From contig JAKUDP010000002.1 in NCBI GenBank assembly GCA_022570795.1, forward strand, positions 3,038,001 to 3,102,000: 64,000 nucleotides of DNA, in the 5' to 3' direction. Under the pieces are notes generated by a model that worked only from the letters and a program-made list of their open reading frames with translations, searched no databases and had not been told where the DNA came from. This stretch comes from Sphaerulina vaccinii. Lineage: Eukaryota; Ascomycota; Dothideomycetes; Mycosphaerellales; Mycosphaerellaceae. Positions within the stretch are counted from its first letter, which is position 1. Each line of letters begins with the position of its first letter. Shown one piece after another: positions 1 through 11,100 of the stretch. Both the position numbers and the translations under genes were made by a program.

Positions 1-3000
1 AGTTAGGTATATTATCTTCTTTATTTCTCTACCTCTTTTAGAGGACCTACTTTATAACTATACTATAAGCTTTAGGTTTAGGTCCTTCTCTTTTATCTAA
101 AAGAGATCTCCTTTTTTTCTAGAATTATACTTTTACTTCTAGTAGATTTTATATAATATCTAGATATTTTCTAATATATATATTTCTACTAGTCCCTTAA
201 CGAACTTCGGTCGGCTAATTAGTCGGCTACTCTATTCCAATTTTCTCCTTCTAAAGCTATATATTTCTAGAGTTTTCTTCTTCTAGATCTATTCTCTAGT
301 ACTTTTTCTTATTCTTCGGTAGAGGTCTAAGCTATATAAATAGTAGTTAATATTTAGTCGGGCCCCTAGGGCCCGACGGACTTTAGAACTCCTTCTATTT
401 CTTTAGTTTCCTAACTAGTTTCCTAAATAGTATAATACTAGATTAGTTAAGCCTAGGAATATTTAACTCTAAATCTCCTCCTTTCTTATACTTAAACTAC
501 TTAGTATTACTATAGGCTTTAATAGCCCCTATATTAGGCTCCTAGAAAAGCTATATTTTAGTAGTATTAGAATATAACCGACGAATATAGTATCCTTGCC
601 TCTATTTATTAGTTTGTCTAATCTTATTCTAGCTAGCTAGAACTTCGGGTTTATATATACTACTACTCTATAGCCCTAGACTCTAAAGTATAATACTAGA
701 GGTCTCTATTCTAAGAATGCCTCCTTAGATAAGACTTTAAATCTATTAATATCTAGCCTATTTAGAAAAGTATTCCTAATAATAATACTTACTTCTAGTA
801 CCTTAGGCTAGAACTTAATTAGTATATTAGATTCTTCTAGTATTACTCTTACTCTTTCTTTAGAGGTCTAGATTAACTTTTTAATAACTCTATTCTAAAT
901 AGAGTTATATACCTTAGTAGTATAGAAAGAGATTCTATTCTCTCTCTCCTACTATTTTAGTATAGTAAAAAGCTTCCTAGCTCTATTATTCCTTACTACT
1001 TAAAGAGAATTTCTAGATTAAAGCTCTACCTTCCTTTTCTATTAGTAGAGGGTAGGTAGTATATCTATTCTTAACTTTAGTAGGAAGGCCTACTTCTTTC
1101 TTAAGAAGTTATTAATAATTTTAAGCTACTACTTAAATTCTAATTTTAAAATAGGTAGGGGTCTATAGATATTAATAGATATAAGAGCTAGCCTTTAGGG
1201 CTTCTACTATATCTCTTTCCTTCTATACTACTTTATCTTTACTATTATATAGACTCTATATACCCTATACTCTTTTAGAATTAGTATTAGGCTCTTTAAA
1301 TCTAAAACCTAGTAAAGGTTCTTTACTACCTTTTCTCTAAAATATACAAGCTTTTAATACTAGAGCTCCTACTAATTCTAGGTACTCTCTAATATATAGA
1401 AAGTATATACTTTATCTATTAATTCCTATAAGAAGTATACTTAATTTCGGTCGAGCCTCTAGAGCCTAATAGACTTAGCTAGACTTTTATTAATCTTCTT
1501 AATAAATAGGACTCCTCCTAATATTCTTATCTAGATAACTACTTTTCTAGAGGCTAAAATAAGTATAAATTTTAGTAGTTAAATACCGAACTACTTACTA
1601 AACTAATTCTATAAAATAAGATTTACTCTAAGTCTAGGTATAAAAAGAATATCCCTTAGTATAATCTATTTGCTCTTCCTACCCCCTATTACTACTTTTC
1701 CTATATATATAGCTATTAGATAGCTACCTCTAACCTTAATCTACTTTCTAGCCTAAAGAGGCTTTAGTTCTTTAAAAAGTAATTCTTAGTTAGTTATATA
1801 GGTAGAAGTATAAGAGTTAAGTAGCTATTCTAATAGTCTATACTTGCCTTTAGCTTCTATAGTAGAGTAGGCTACTTTATTAATATCCTTATTCTTAGAT
1901 AGAGTCTAGGATAGGTCTAAAGTAGTTAGCGACTCTATATCTTATACTATAAAAGCTTTTTTTAGGTATTTCTTACTTAATTTCTTAAGAGATTATACTT
2001 CGAGCTAGAGTCTTTTTACTACTACTTTTAGCTTATCTTTATTAAGTAAAGAACTCCTTCTAGCTTGTATCGGAGAGAGTCTCTTTTCGACTCTATTTAG
2101 TCGGGTCCCTAGGGCCTAATAGGACTTAGTAGCCCTTTTTACCTATTCGAGTCTAGGGTATTCTTTTTAGGTATATAGTCCTTTATAGAGGAAATATTCT
2201 AGTAGTCGCTAGGTACCTTTCCTAGTAAATATAGCTATTTCTCTTTAGTTTATAGACTCTTCTACTTCTAGTATCTAGAAAATATTCTCTAGTATTAGGT
2301 TCTTCTAAGCTAGAATAGTCTATCTAGTACTCTTATATCTATCTAGTAGGGAGAAGAGTAGATACTTAATTCTTATTTCTAAAGTCTTATAGTAAGACTC
2401 TCTCTAGTTAATCTCTACTATTCTTCTACCTAGGTTTCTAAAGTAGACCTATAAGCTTCTAATTCTATCTTCTAGTCCTATCTTAAAGTTTATATACTCC
2501 TAGATAATAGCTATTATATAGGCTTGCTAGACCTTACTATACTTATTATATAGAGTTGTCTAGATATTAAAGGCTCTTTTCTCTTCTATTACCTTATTCT
2601 AATTATTCTGCCCTAGGTACTTAGTTAGCTTATAGATTACCTAAGTATTTACTTTCTTCTACTATAGGCTAAATTTTAAATATTCTAACCCTAGGAAACT
2701 ATTAGGTATCTTTATAGATAATAAGGATAACTCCTCTAACTAGGGAGTTTGTAATATTCTTTTTTTAGTATCTCTTAGGTCTAAAATTACCTAGAAGATC
2801 TCTTTTTCCTCTAGGTTGTTTTCCTATAGTCTAAACTATAGCTTCTAGTTCTCTCTTAATAGAACTAGTATAGCTCTTTTGCCTCTAAATCTACTTTCTT
2901 ACTTTTAATCTATTTTACTTAAAATATTAAAAACTAAATTCTAAAAATTAATACTTTTTTAAATAATTTTAGTAGTAGTTTCTAAATAGCTACTTTCCTA

Positions 3001-5303
3001 GTCTAAGACTCTTTTCCTTTTTTTTTAGATAAGCTTAGTATAGTTTCCTATACTTCCTACTTATCTATACTTATAGATAGACTTAAATAGTCTCTTTTTA
3101 GAAGAATATACCTTTCTAAGGTATTAGTAGTATTCTAGTATAGAGGTTAAGTCTTATCTATATAAAATAGTACTTTGGCCTCTAGCTTACTTTTTTCTTT
3201 TTATACCTTTTAAGCTCTGCTTTTTAAGTATATCTTACTAGATTCTTCTCTATCTTATCTATCTATAGGAACGTCTAGAACTCGCTAGGATTTTCTATAT
3301 CTTCTTAGTAGTATAGATAGGTATACCTCGAGTTTCCTAATACTCCTTTTATTATAAGTTTATATCCTACTATTAGAAAAGGCTAACTATTACTATCTAA
3401 TACTTCCTCTACAAACCTAGGCTTATAACCTATTGAATTAGAATAATAATATATATACTTATAATATATAGGAAGAGTTTTAATATATAATAGAAGTAGA
3501 AGTATTAGATAGGAACTAACTATATTAATTATATTAGTTAGATATAGGTTGTATCTCCTCCTAAGATATAGAGTATTAGATAAGTTATATAACCTACTAC
3601 TATATAATATATATTATATAATCTAATTCCTAAGGGGGTATCTCTTAGATAGTCTAACTAGACTATACTTTCTAATAATAATATATAATAAAGCTCTACT
3701 ACTATTTTTAAACTATACTAAAAGTATATTTTCTCTCTAGATACTTCTAGAAGTAGAGAGATTAAAGATACTATAGTAAGAGGCTAGTCTTAATAAGTTA
3801 GTCTTATAGATACTAGATAATAAAAGCCGAGTTAGGTAGCTAATAGATAATATCTTTTCTAAATAGCTAAAATTTTTTAGAAAAAAATTAGATATAAAGA
3901 AACTATTACTTAGTACTAGCTTTGCTACCTTGTTCTAAATACTATCGATAGTATATATTCCCTATCTATAAGCTACTCTAAATTATTATTTTATTAGTTT
4001 TCTAGATTATAGTTATAAGAAAGTATAGAATTAAGTAGTAGATTATCTAGATAGTCGAACCTATAGGAATAACTACTAAGACTAGTATATTAGTCTAGAT
4101 ATTGCGAGTCTTATTAGAGGCTAAGAATCTAATAATATACTAATATAAAAGTTAAATAAGCTAGGTACTAATATAGACTCCTAATATAATATAGAGCTAC
4201 TATCTAAAATATATAAATATATTACTAGCCTTCTAGATATAGTTGCTTTAAAAGCTAAGAGAAATAGCTTTATATAAAGTCTCTATAATATCTATAGAAC
4301 TATATCTAAAGTATAAGAGTCTATTCTATTAAAGAAAGAATATAGATAAGTAAAAAATAAATACTAGGTAAAGATATAATTTTATATATTTTAACTAAAA
4401 AAGTAATAGTATTATAACTATTTTATATAGAAAGATACTATACTTATTACTACTTAGCTTACTAGTAGCTTATTATACGAAGTTCTAGTAATCGAGCCGA
4501 AACTTCTAGCTCTTACTATACTTAAAAGAATTATATTAGTAAGTCTTGTTAGTTCTAGAGATCTAAAAATAGTATTACTATATAATAAAAGAATTACTAC
4601 TATTTAAGCTATAGTAGACTTCTACTTATATATAGAGTCTAAGATCTAAATACTAGATAGTATAGTATCTAAGAAAAATATTATATTACTTCTAGAAGCT
4701 CTAGAAATATATAAGCCTCTCTTAATAGAGTATTACTACTTCTAATATTTCTTCTATTTTAGAAATAAAAACTTTATACTAGAGTACTATAATAGAATAC
4801 TAAAGAACTAGTATAAACTTAGTAGATATATAGAGATATATCTAGAAATAATTAACTAAGCTTATAGAATTATCTATCTATATCTATACTATAAGGCTAT
4901 AAATACTATACTAGAGTATATTTAGTACCTAAAGAGTTATATAGAAAAGGAATATAGTATCTATCTATAGAGTTGCTAATATCTATACTTAGTAAAGTCG
5001 TAAATTTATATATTAGAAAGTATAGTCTACTAATTTACTTTTGCTTTATTATCTAATTATAAATAAATTTTTTTTTCTATATATTATTAAAAAAATAATT
5101 ACTAAAGAGCTTAGTATACTAATAATAGTTATATAACTAAGAATAGTCTATATAGTATACTAGTAAATAGATACTAGTATATAGGCCTTACTCTAAATAG
5201 TAGTAGAAATAGCTATATAGTATAATATTTAGATTACTAAATCTTTTAATTAATTCTTACTATTATATACTTTCTAATAGTATAGGTTTACTACCTTCTT
5301 TTC

Positions 5304-5346
<43 letters not shown>

Positions 5347-6030
5347 TACTATATACAACTATAGCTTTATCTAATTATAATTATACTTATATAAAAGTAT
5401 AATATATATATATTTATATTATATAGTTTTTATATTTTAGATTCTCTATTTTATATTTTCGAATTTGTATTTATATAAGAGGCTATAGAAGATAGCTATA
5501 TACCTTCTTATATATAATAATACTTCTAATAGTATATACTACTAGACTTCTAAATCTAGACTTATATATTTAAACTCTTTTATATAATTTTTTATATTTA
5601 ACTTCTATATTCGAATTTCTAGTTTCGACTATTCTATTAAGCTTTATTTCTATACTAACTTAGATCTAAGTTAAAAGGCAAAGAGAGCTAACTATTTTTA
5701 GAATCTAGAAACTAGCTCTTTTTATATATCTTTCTATAGAGGTTTATTTAAGTAGGGTACTAGTTATAGTACTAAACTTTCCTACTTCTAGTAGTTATTA
5801 GTATCTACTAACTTCTATTACTTCTTATCTATACTTTCTAACTTATATTACTTCTATCTAGTAAGAATATATTTTATTTAGCTATTGCTAATTGCCGGCG
5901 AAGCAATATATATATAAATACTATAATTAAAAATAATATAGGCCTACCTACTTTTAGGTTTCTATTCTAGTTATAATATCTTTTAGTTTCCTAGAGTCTA
6001 AACTTTAGATTATTAGAATACTAGGGAGGC
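1..6030. repeat. RIP-degraded AT-rich repeat block
   Basis: About 6 kb of extremely AT-rich sequence dominated by TA, TAG and CTA words, with almost no CA/TG dinucleotides and no open frame of useful length on either strand. This is the signature of repeat-induced point mutation (C to T in CpA) acting on transposon copies. GC-rich islands survive only as short words such as the GGGCCC-containing segments near 360 and 2105. I could not decode a recognisable transposase or reverse transcriptase, so the element class is unresolved. Normal base composition returns gradually between about 6030 and 6130. No gene is supported here. Confidence 0.85.
5308..5344. repeat. (TA)n microsatellite
   Basis: An uninterrupted run of about 18 TA dinucleotides inside the RIP-degraded block. 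It has no coding context. Confidence 0.9.
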
Positions 6031-6069
6031 CTATTATCTGCGCGCCTCGTATATACGACGTGTTGCGAC

Positions 6070-6530
6070 TTAAATAGCTATTATAAGTAGAGGTCCTAGG
6101 TAAGTTAGTATAGGCGAGGATCGAAGGAAGTCTATAGCACGAGCGCTATCGTCGTCTGCCTCGCCAAGCCAAATAACGACTCCCGCAACCGTAAGAAGTG
6201 CAATTTGAGCCGTCTTTTCTACATGGGCCTATTTGTTAATACATTTAGCATCAACCTAGGGCCAAGTATTTCTCTTCCTATCGCGTAGATGGCGTGATGG
6301 TAAGTGCAATTCTAGAGTAACCTTGGCAGAGCAACCATTGACGCGCATGACACAATTAGCAGAGTGTTCGCCACAAGCATAGGAGAGAGCAAAGTACGCA
6401 GGAGTCTCGCTGGAATCGAGGGAACATGTCTGTAGCCTGCAGTTACTGTCGTCCGTATACCGGCCTGGCCGCATATGCAACAATCGTATTTTGCCGCTTT
6501 GACAAGCTGGCGTCGCACAACCGTGTAGCG
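6070..6530 (-). pseudogene. HET-domain (heterokaryon incompatibility) gene relic
   Basis: Reading the minus strand from about 6530 down to 6070 in one frame gives the order of a HET domain. First comes IRLLHMRPG, then CRLQTC, then FALSYACGE (the usual YxALSYxWG box), then VDAKCINK (the usual WxDAxCINQ box), then EKTAQIALLTVAGVVIWLGE and a DSARAIDFL segment. Two in-frame TAG stops interrupt it. One, at 6256-6258, sits exactly where the conserved Trp before VDA belongs, so TGG has become TAG, a RIP-type change. The frame ends at a TAA near 6071 where the AT-rich block begins, so the rest of the protein is gone. HET proteins trigger cell death on allorecognition in filamentous fungi. This copy is dead. 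The 5' end is not resolved. Confidence 0.8.
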
Positions 6531-6549
6531 ACGCACAATCGTGTAGCGA
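6514..6549. repeat. 18-bp tandem direct repeat
   Basis: Two abutting 18-bp copies (6514-6531 and 6532-6549) of CGCACAAYCGTGTAGCGA differ at a single C/T position. They lie at the presumed 5' end of the HET relic. Confidence 0.85.
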
Positions 6550-6843
6550 CGTGTATGTGATTACAGGAGATCCGGAGGTGCGGTATTTGGCTGCATCGTC
6601 CTAGATAGGGTCCTGATGGAGAGACATATTTGCCATGTGTATATAGCATTATGACACTCAACTGATGTTTGGAGCGCCAACAGAGATCGTGGTAAGGCTG
6701 AGCATCGGCGGCTGCATTATCATGCTCAAGCAACGGCTTTGCGATGGCGATTCACCTCAATACCCTATTTCGAATTGACATTTTCGCGCAATCTTATTCA
6801 TTAGGCGTAGGGAACAGAGAGAGTTGTTATGTTTGCGGGGCAA

Positions 6844-7626
6844 TCAAGCGTCAATTGCCTCAATGACGGTTTCTCGGGTCAACATGGTAACCGCCTCTTC
6901 ATCTCCATGAGTATACCATTGCGCATTTCCGGAGGGTTCCAGCATGTTATCTCCTCTTGCAGCAGAGATTGGAATGACTTTAGTCCTGAAGTTGTCAGCG
7001 GTCGCATATTGCAAAGATATTTGTGCCCCTTACAAACTTCTGGGCCACTGGGAACTATGCAAGTACTTGGTAATCTCTCGCACGTAAACTTCACATGCGC
7101 TCGTAGACCCGGCGGATTCCTCCCTAGGCCTATGATTAGCTTTCAGACGTGGCAACAGAAACTATGCCTTACATCTTGTCAATGAGAACAATGACCGTCC
7201 CTATCCTCGCGATGTTGTTGCAAGTAGACTTGAGGAACTCGACCGATGTTTGGGTGGGCATAGTTGCGTTGAGCAAAACTAAAGCAATGTCCGCTTCTTC
7301 CGTCTCTTTCAAGTCCGATCATTGTCAGATGCGATACAATGACGGGACGAGGTTGCTCACCAGCGAAGAGGCAGTCGTTCATCCTGGTTTGAAACGCTAG
7401 CTGCTTGTCCTTGGTCTGGAGGAATTCAGCGATCTGAGAGTACTTCGAACTCCCATGCTTTTCCAGCTCTTCGAGCAGCTTCATATCGAGGCCGCACTTC
7501 AGAATGTAAGCATTACGCTCCCTAACATCCCACTTCCGAATGTACCTTGAAAATGATGGACCCGATGAAATTCGCCTTTTCACTGGGGTCAGGTGCTAGC
7601 ACGGCCACTGTTTTTGAGGCCCGCAT
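6844..7626 (-). CDS. truncated, motif-degenerate eEF1A-like GTPase domain protein
   Basis: Five exons are inferred on the minus strand: 7626-7546, 7496-7361, 7305-7173, 7129-7034 and 6985-6844, giving 195 aa. All four introns (43-55 nt) begin GTACAT, GTGAGC or GTAAGG and end in AG. Three have clear CTGAC/CTAAT branch sites, and removing them leaves one open frame. The protein follows domain 1 of translation factor eEF1A. FKCGLDMKLLEELEK matches the IYKCGGIDKRTIEKFEK region, EADIALVLLNA matches QADCAILIIAA, IDKM matches NKMD, PISAARGDNMLEPS (residues 154-167) matches PISGxxGDNMLEPS, and VIEAIDA matches LLEAIDA. The stop then comes where domain 2 would start, so domains 2-3 are absent (eEF1A is about 460 aa). 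The P-loop is destroyed: APDPSEKAN at residues 11-19 replaces GHVDSGKST. The DxPGH segment is missing and G4 reads DKMP. It is therefore probably not a working GTPase. It diverges from the NACHT gene at 8159. Similarity was judged by eye. Confidence 0.7.
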
Positions 7627-8158
7627 GACTGCAGTGGTGCGAAGGTGTGGAGAGTAGCAGATCGAAGGCTAGAGGAGTGAATCGGAGCTCGGTACTTGCC
7701 ACTGGAGAAGCTGCTGGTAATTTCGTACTAGCAGAGGTCCAAGCACAAGCGTGCTCAGTTCGGCCAGCCGGCCCGATCCGCCCTCGGGTCGCGCCATCTC
7801 AATGTAAACAATGTTGAAGGTGGAGTACGGTAGCACAATCGACCTTTGTCCGTGTACCTTAGTTAGTCCAGGAATAAACATCGGAGCGCGAGGGCTGGGG
7901 ATCAGATCGATTATAGGCCGTGAGAAGGACTTGATTGCACGCGCTGAGACAGGACCGACTAGGCGTGACAGTGCGCATAATACACAGCTGGACCAATCTT
8001 AGCTGGAACATATGCGCCGGACTGGAGAGACAGATGAGAGATAGCTCGAAGTTATATGCGTTTGTGCCTGCATTTGTTTTATACTATACCTCTGTCTCCG
8101 CCGCACAATTCTCAGGCCGCAGTCGTTTGCAATAGAAGCAGAACGAGTCCGTCCAGAC
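7627..8158. promoter_or_regulatory. shared divergent upstream region
   Basis: 532 bp separate the start codons of the eEF1A-like gene (leftward) and the NACHT-ankyrin gene (rightward). I see no convincing gene here. The placement makes it the only candidate promoter for both. No specific operator was recognised. Confidence 0.45.
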
Positions 8159-11100
8159 ATGGAATTGAGAGGGCGTTTGAAGCGTTTCTTGCGAAGGCAG
8201 CCAAGACCTCGGACCTTCGGCGCTCCAGAAGCAAGCGCAAACTCCCTGCATCTTGTAACCGCTGCAGTTCCCGATATCGATCACGCCCTCTCTGCACAAC
8301 AGCCTCAACCTGAACGAAGCGAATTGCCCCGTACGTCGAACCCTACGACGACCGATCTGCTGGTGCAAGATGGAAACCAGACGGACAGCGTTCGAGACCT
8401 CTGGGATTTGGCCTTCGAGATGCTTCAATCCAGCAACTCCGACGTGATGGAAGAGTATGAAGAGTTCCTTGTGCAACATAGTACTACTACGGCTGCAGAA
8501 AGCGAGACGAGGTCTGTTCTCAAGGACCTGAGGCAAGTTCCAGGCGCAACGCGATCGCAGCAGTTAGAACAAGTGCTAAGCGACCAGCATGAGGCGTATC
8601 TGAAAGATCAGTGGATGGTCAAAGTTGGGAGAAAGAAAGTTCCTGTACAAGAAGTCGTTACCCACATCATGAGCGCAGTGACTGCCGCGAAAGATTTTAT
8701 TGGTGCTGCAGCCAGCAATGAGCCTCATGCAGCTTTGGCGTGGGCGGGAGTGGCAGTGATACTGAACGTCCTGATCAACGCTACTGCGCAGGAGGAGGAG
8801 GCTTTAGATGGCCTGAATTATATTCAAATCCTGCTATTGCAGTATCGCCTGCTACAGAAACTTTACCTGGACGAACCCAGAGAAGCTACGACTATGACGA
8901 CTACGGCGATGAAACTGTGGTGCGAATGGCGACATAACACGGCCGAATTATACAGCCAAATCCTAGGGTACCAACTCAGCCTAGTAACTCACTACTGTAA
9001 AAGCAGATTCGTTCGGACCGCGCGTAACCTCGCCCAAGCGGACGATTGGCGGTCCCTCAGAGAGAAAATCGAATCTACCCACAGCCGTGGAGAAGGGTTT
9101 CAAGGGATACTCCAGCAATTGGACAGTGTGACTATAGATACCATACTTCATCAGAGCAGACAGCAAGCAGCGAGGCTGGAAGACATTCATAGGATGCTGG
9201 ATAGGAGCGAGTGGACCAAGAAGAAGGAGAGACTTGGTGAATGGCTTGGAAAAATGTTTGAAGGAGTCGGTGACGAAATTCACGAGAAGCTTAGGGAATC
9301 GAGGACAAACGGTGCCGAAGAAGAGACAGCGAATTCGTTTGTCGCAGACGTGGTCCGTTGGTTAACGGCTGATACGTCAATGATCTATTGGTCACACGGA
9401 CCCCCCGGAGTGGGCAAATCAATGGCAGTATCGGCTGTAATTGATCATGTTGAGAACCACCTTCCGGATCTCAACCTTGATGGCTTCGCGTATGTGTATT
9501 TCCAGTGGGGAAAACGTGAATCACAGACGCCATTGGCAGTCTACGCCAGTCTATTGCACAAACTCCGTGCCAGGTCTACCGCTCTAGCCAAATCTCTGGA
9601 GATGCTTTACGACAAGCAATCTCGGCAGATTACACCACCTCGGGCATATGAATTGGGAGGACAATTAAGCGCATTGAACGCAGCATCAACCTTGGGAGCC
9701 TCGAAGCAAGACAATGGTGGTCGGCTGCTGCTAATTCTCGATGCATTAGACGAGGCATCACCCAATACCAATTCACCCATTACAAAATGGTTCGACAGCC
9801 TAGACCCGAAGGTCTTTCGTGTCCTGGTGACAAGCCGCGAGGGCCGCTTCGCTTCAGCAGCTCGGCCCTCGATCCATACGGTACTATTCGAAGCTGACAA
9901 GGATGAGATGAGCTCCTATATCAAGACTCGACTGTCACAATCCTCTGGAGTGCTCCAGGGCAGGGAACAGCTGGTCAACACTCTGACTATCAACATTCAG
10001 AAAAGAGCAAAGGGTATCTTTCTTCGTGCGCATCTGCTTACGGCATTTGTGGCTCACGCTGGCTCACTCGCGCGCGAGATGATAGCAGCATCTGAACAGG
10101 ATTTCGACGGCCTTAAGAACATGTATGATGAAGCCATAAACCAAGTCAAATCACTCGATTATGGATCGCACGAAGCTATGAAAGCGTTGGCCTGGCTCAC
10201 TTATACAAAACGAACACTGACTAGCAAGGAGCTGGCAGAAGCCTTAGCATACGGGTCTGACAATAGGACATTCGATCCACAGGATGTGTATGTCCGAAAT
10301 TTCGCCAGCGACTATCGCGGTCTTGTAGTAGTCGACCGTAACCATGAGTCTGTACGACTTGCCCATGAAACAATCTCAGAATACCTACGATCACTGCCTG
10401 AGATCCAGACACACCTGCAAACAATCTCGCAAGTGTGCGTTGCAACTCTTCGGCAAGAAGATAAAGCTCCATCTTCAGTTTCATCACACCAATCTCATGC
10501 TGGTGGCTCCAACACTGAGTCGCCCACAACTGAATTTGGCACTTTGTTTGACGAGTCTACGTCTTGCTCTATGCGCAAGCAGGGATTCTTCGAACCTCAG
10601 CTTGAGCTCTATGACTACGCTGCCAGATTCTGGACAATTCATTTTCGGGAATCTGAGTCATCAAATGATACAGCAGCAATTGCAAGAGCGAAAAACATAT
10701 ACGATGACGGCTCTCCTTTGAGATGGGCAGAATACGTTGACATTGGGAACCATGACAACCGACAACCTATTGACCCAGATGTTCTCACAGCATCGTGTTT
10801 CTACGGACACCACCAGATCACACGTCAGCTGCTTACGGATCAATCTTTTGGAGACCACAACGTCGGCTCCGCGATATACTGGGCTGCTGAAAAAGGCTAC
10901 TTCAAATGTTTGGAACTCGTCTGTTCGTGTATGAGCAACAATATGGAGCTATCTCAGTGTTATCATCTACAACGGTCCCCGTTGGCCGCTGCTACAGCCA
11001 GCGGACATATCGACTGCGTGGATTATCTCCTTTCGAAAAAGCTATTCGACCTCAACGGGCAAGACGCTGGAGGCATCACGGCTCTGTCACTTGCAGCAAA

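Noticed and set aside
7179..7583. Single open frame of 134 codons on the minus strand, taken as one gene
   Set aside because: Its C-terminal third is intron read-through. Splicing at GTGAGC/AAAG moves the protein into the frame that matches eEF1A.
8084..8536. 150-codon minus-strand frame over the start of the NACHT gene
   Set aside because: It is antisense to a strongly supported coding region and has no recognisable motif.
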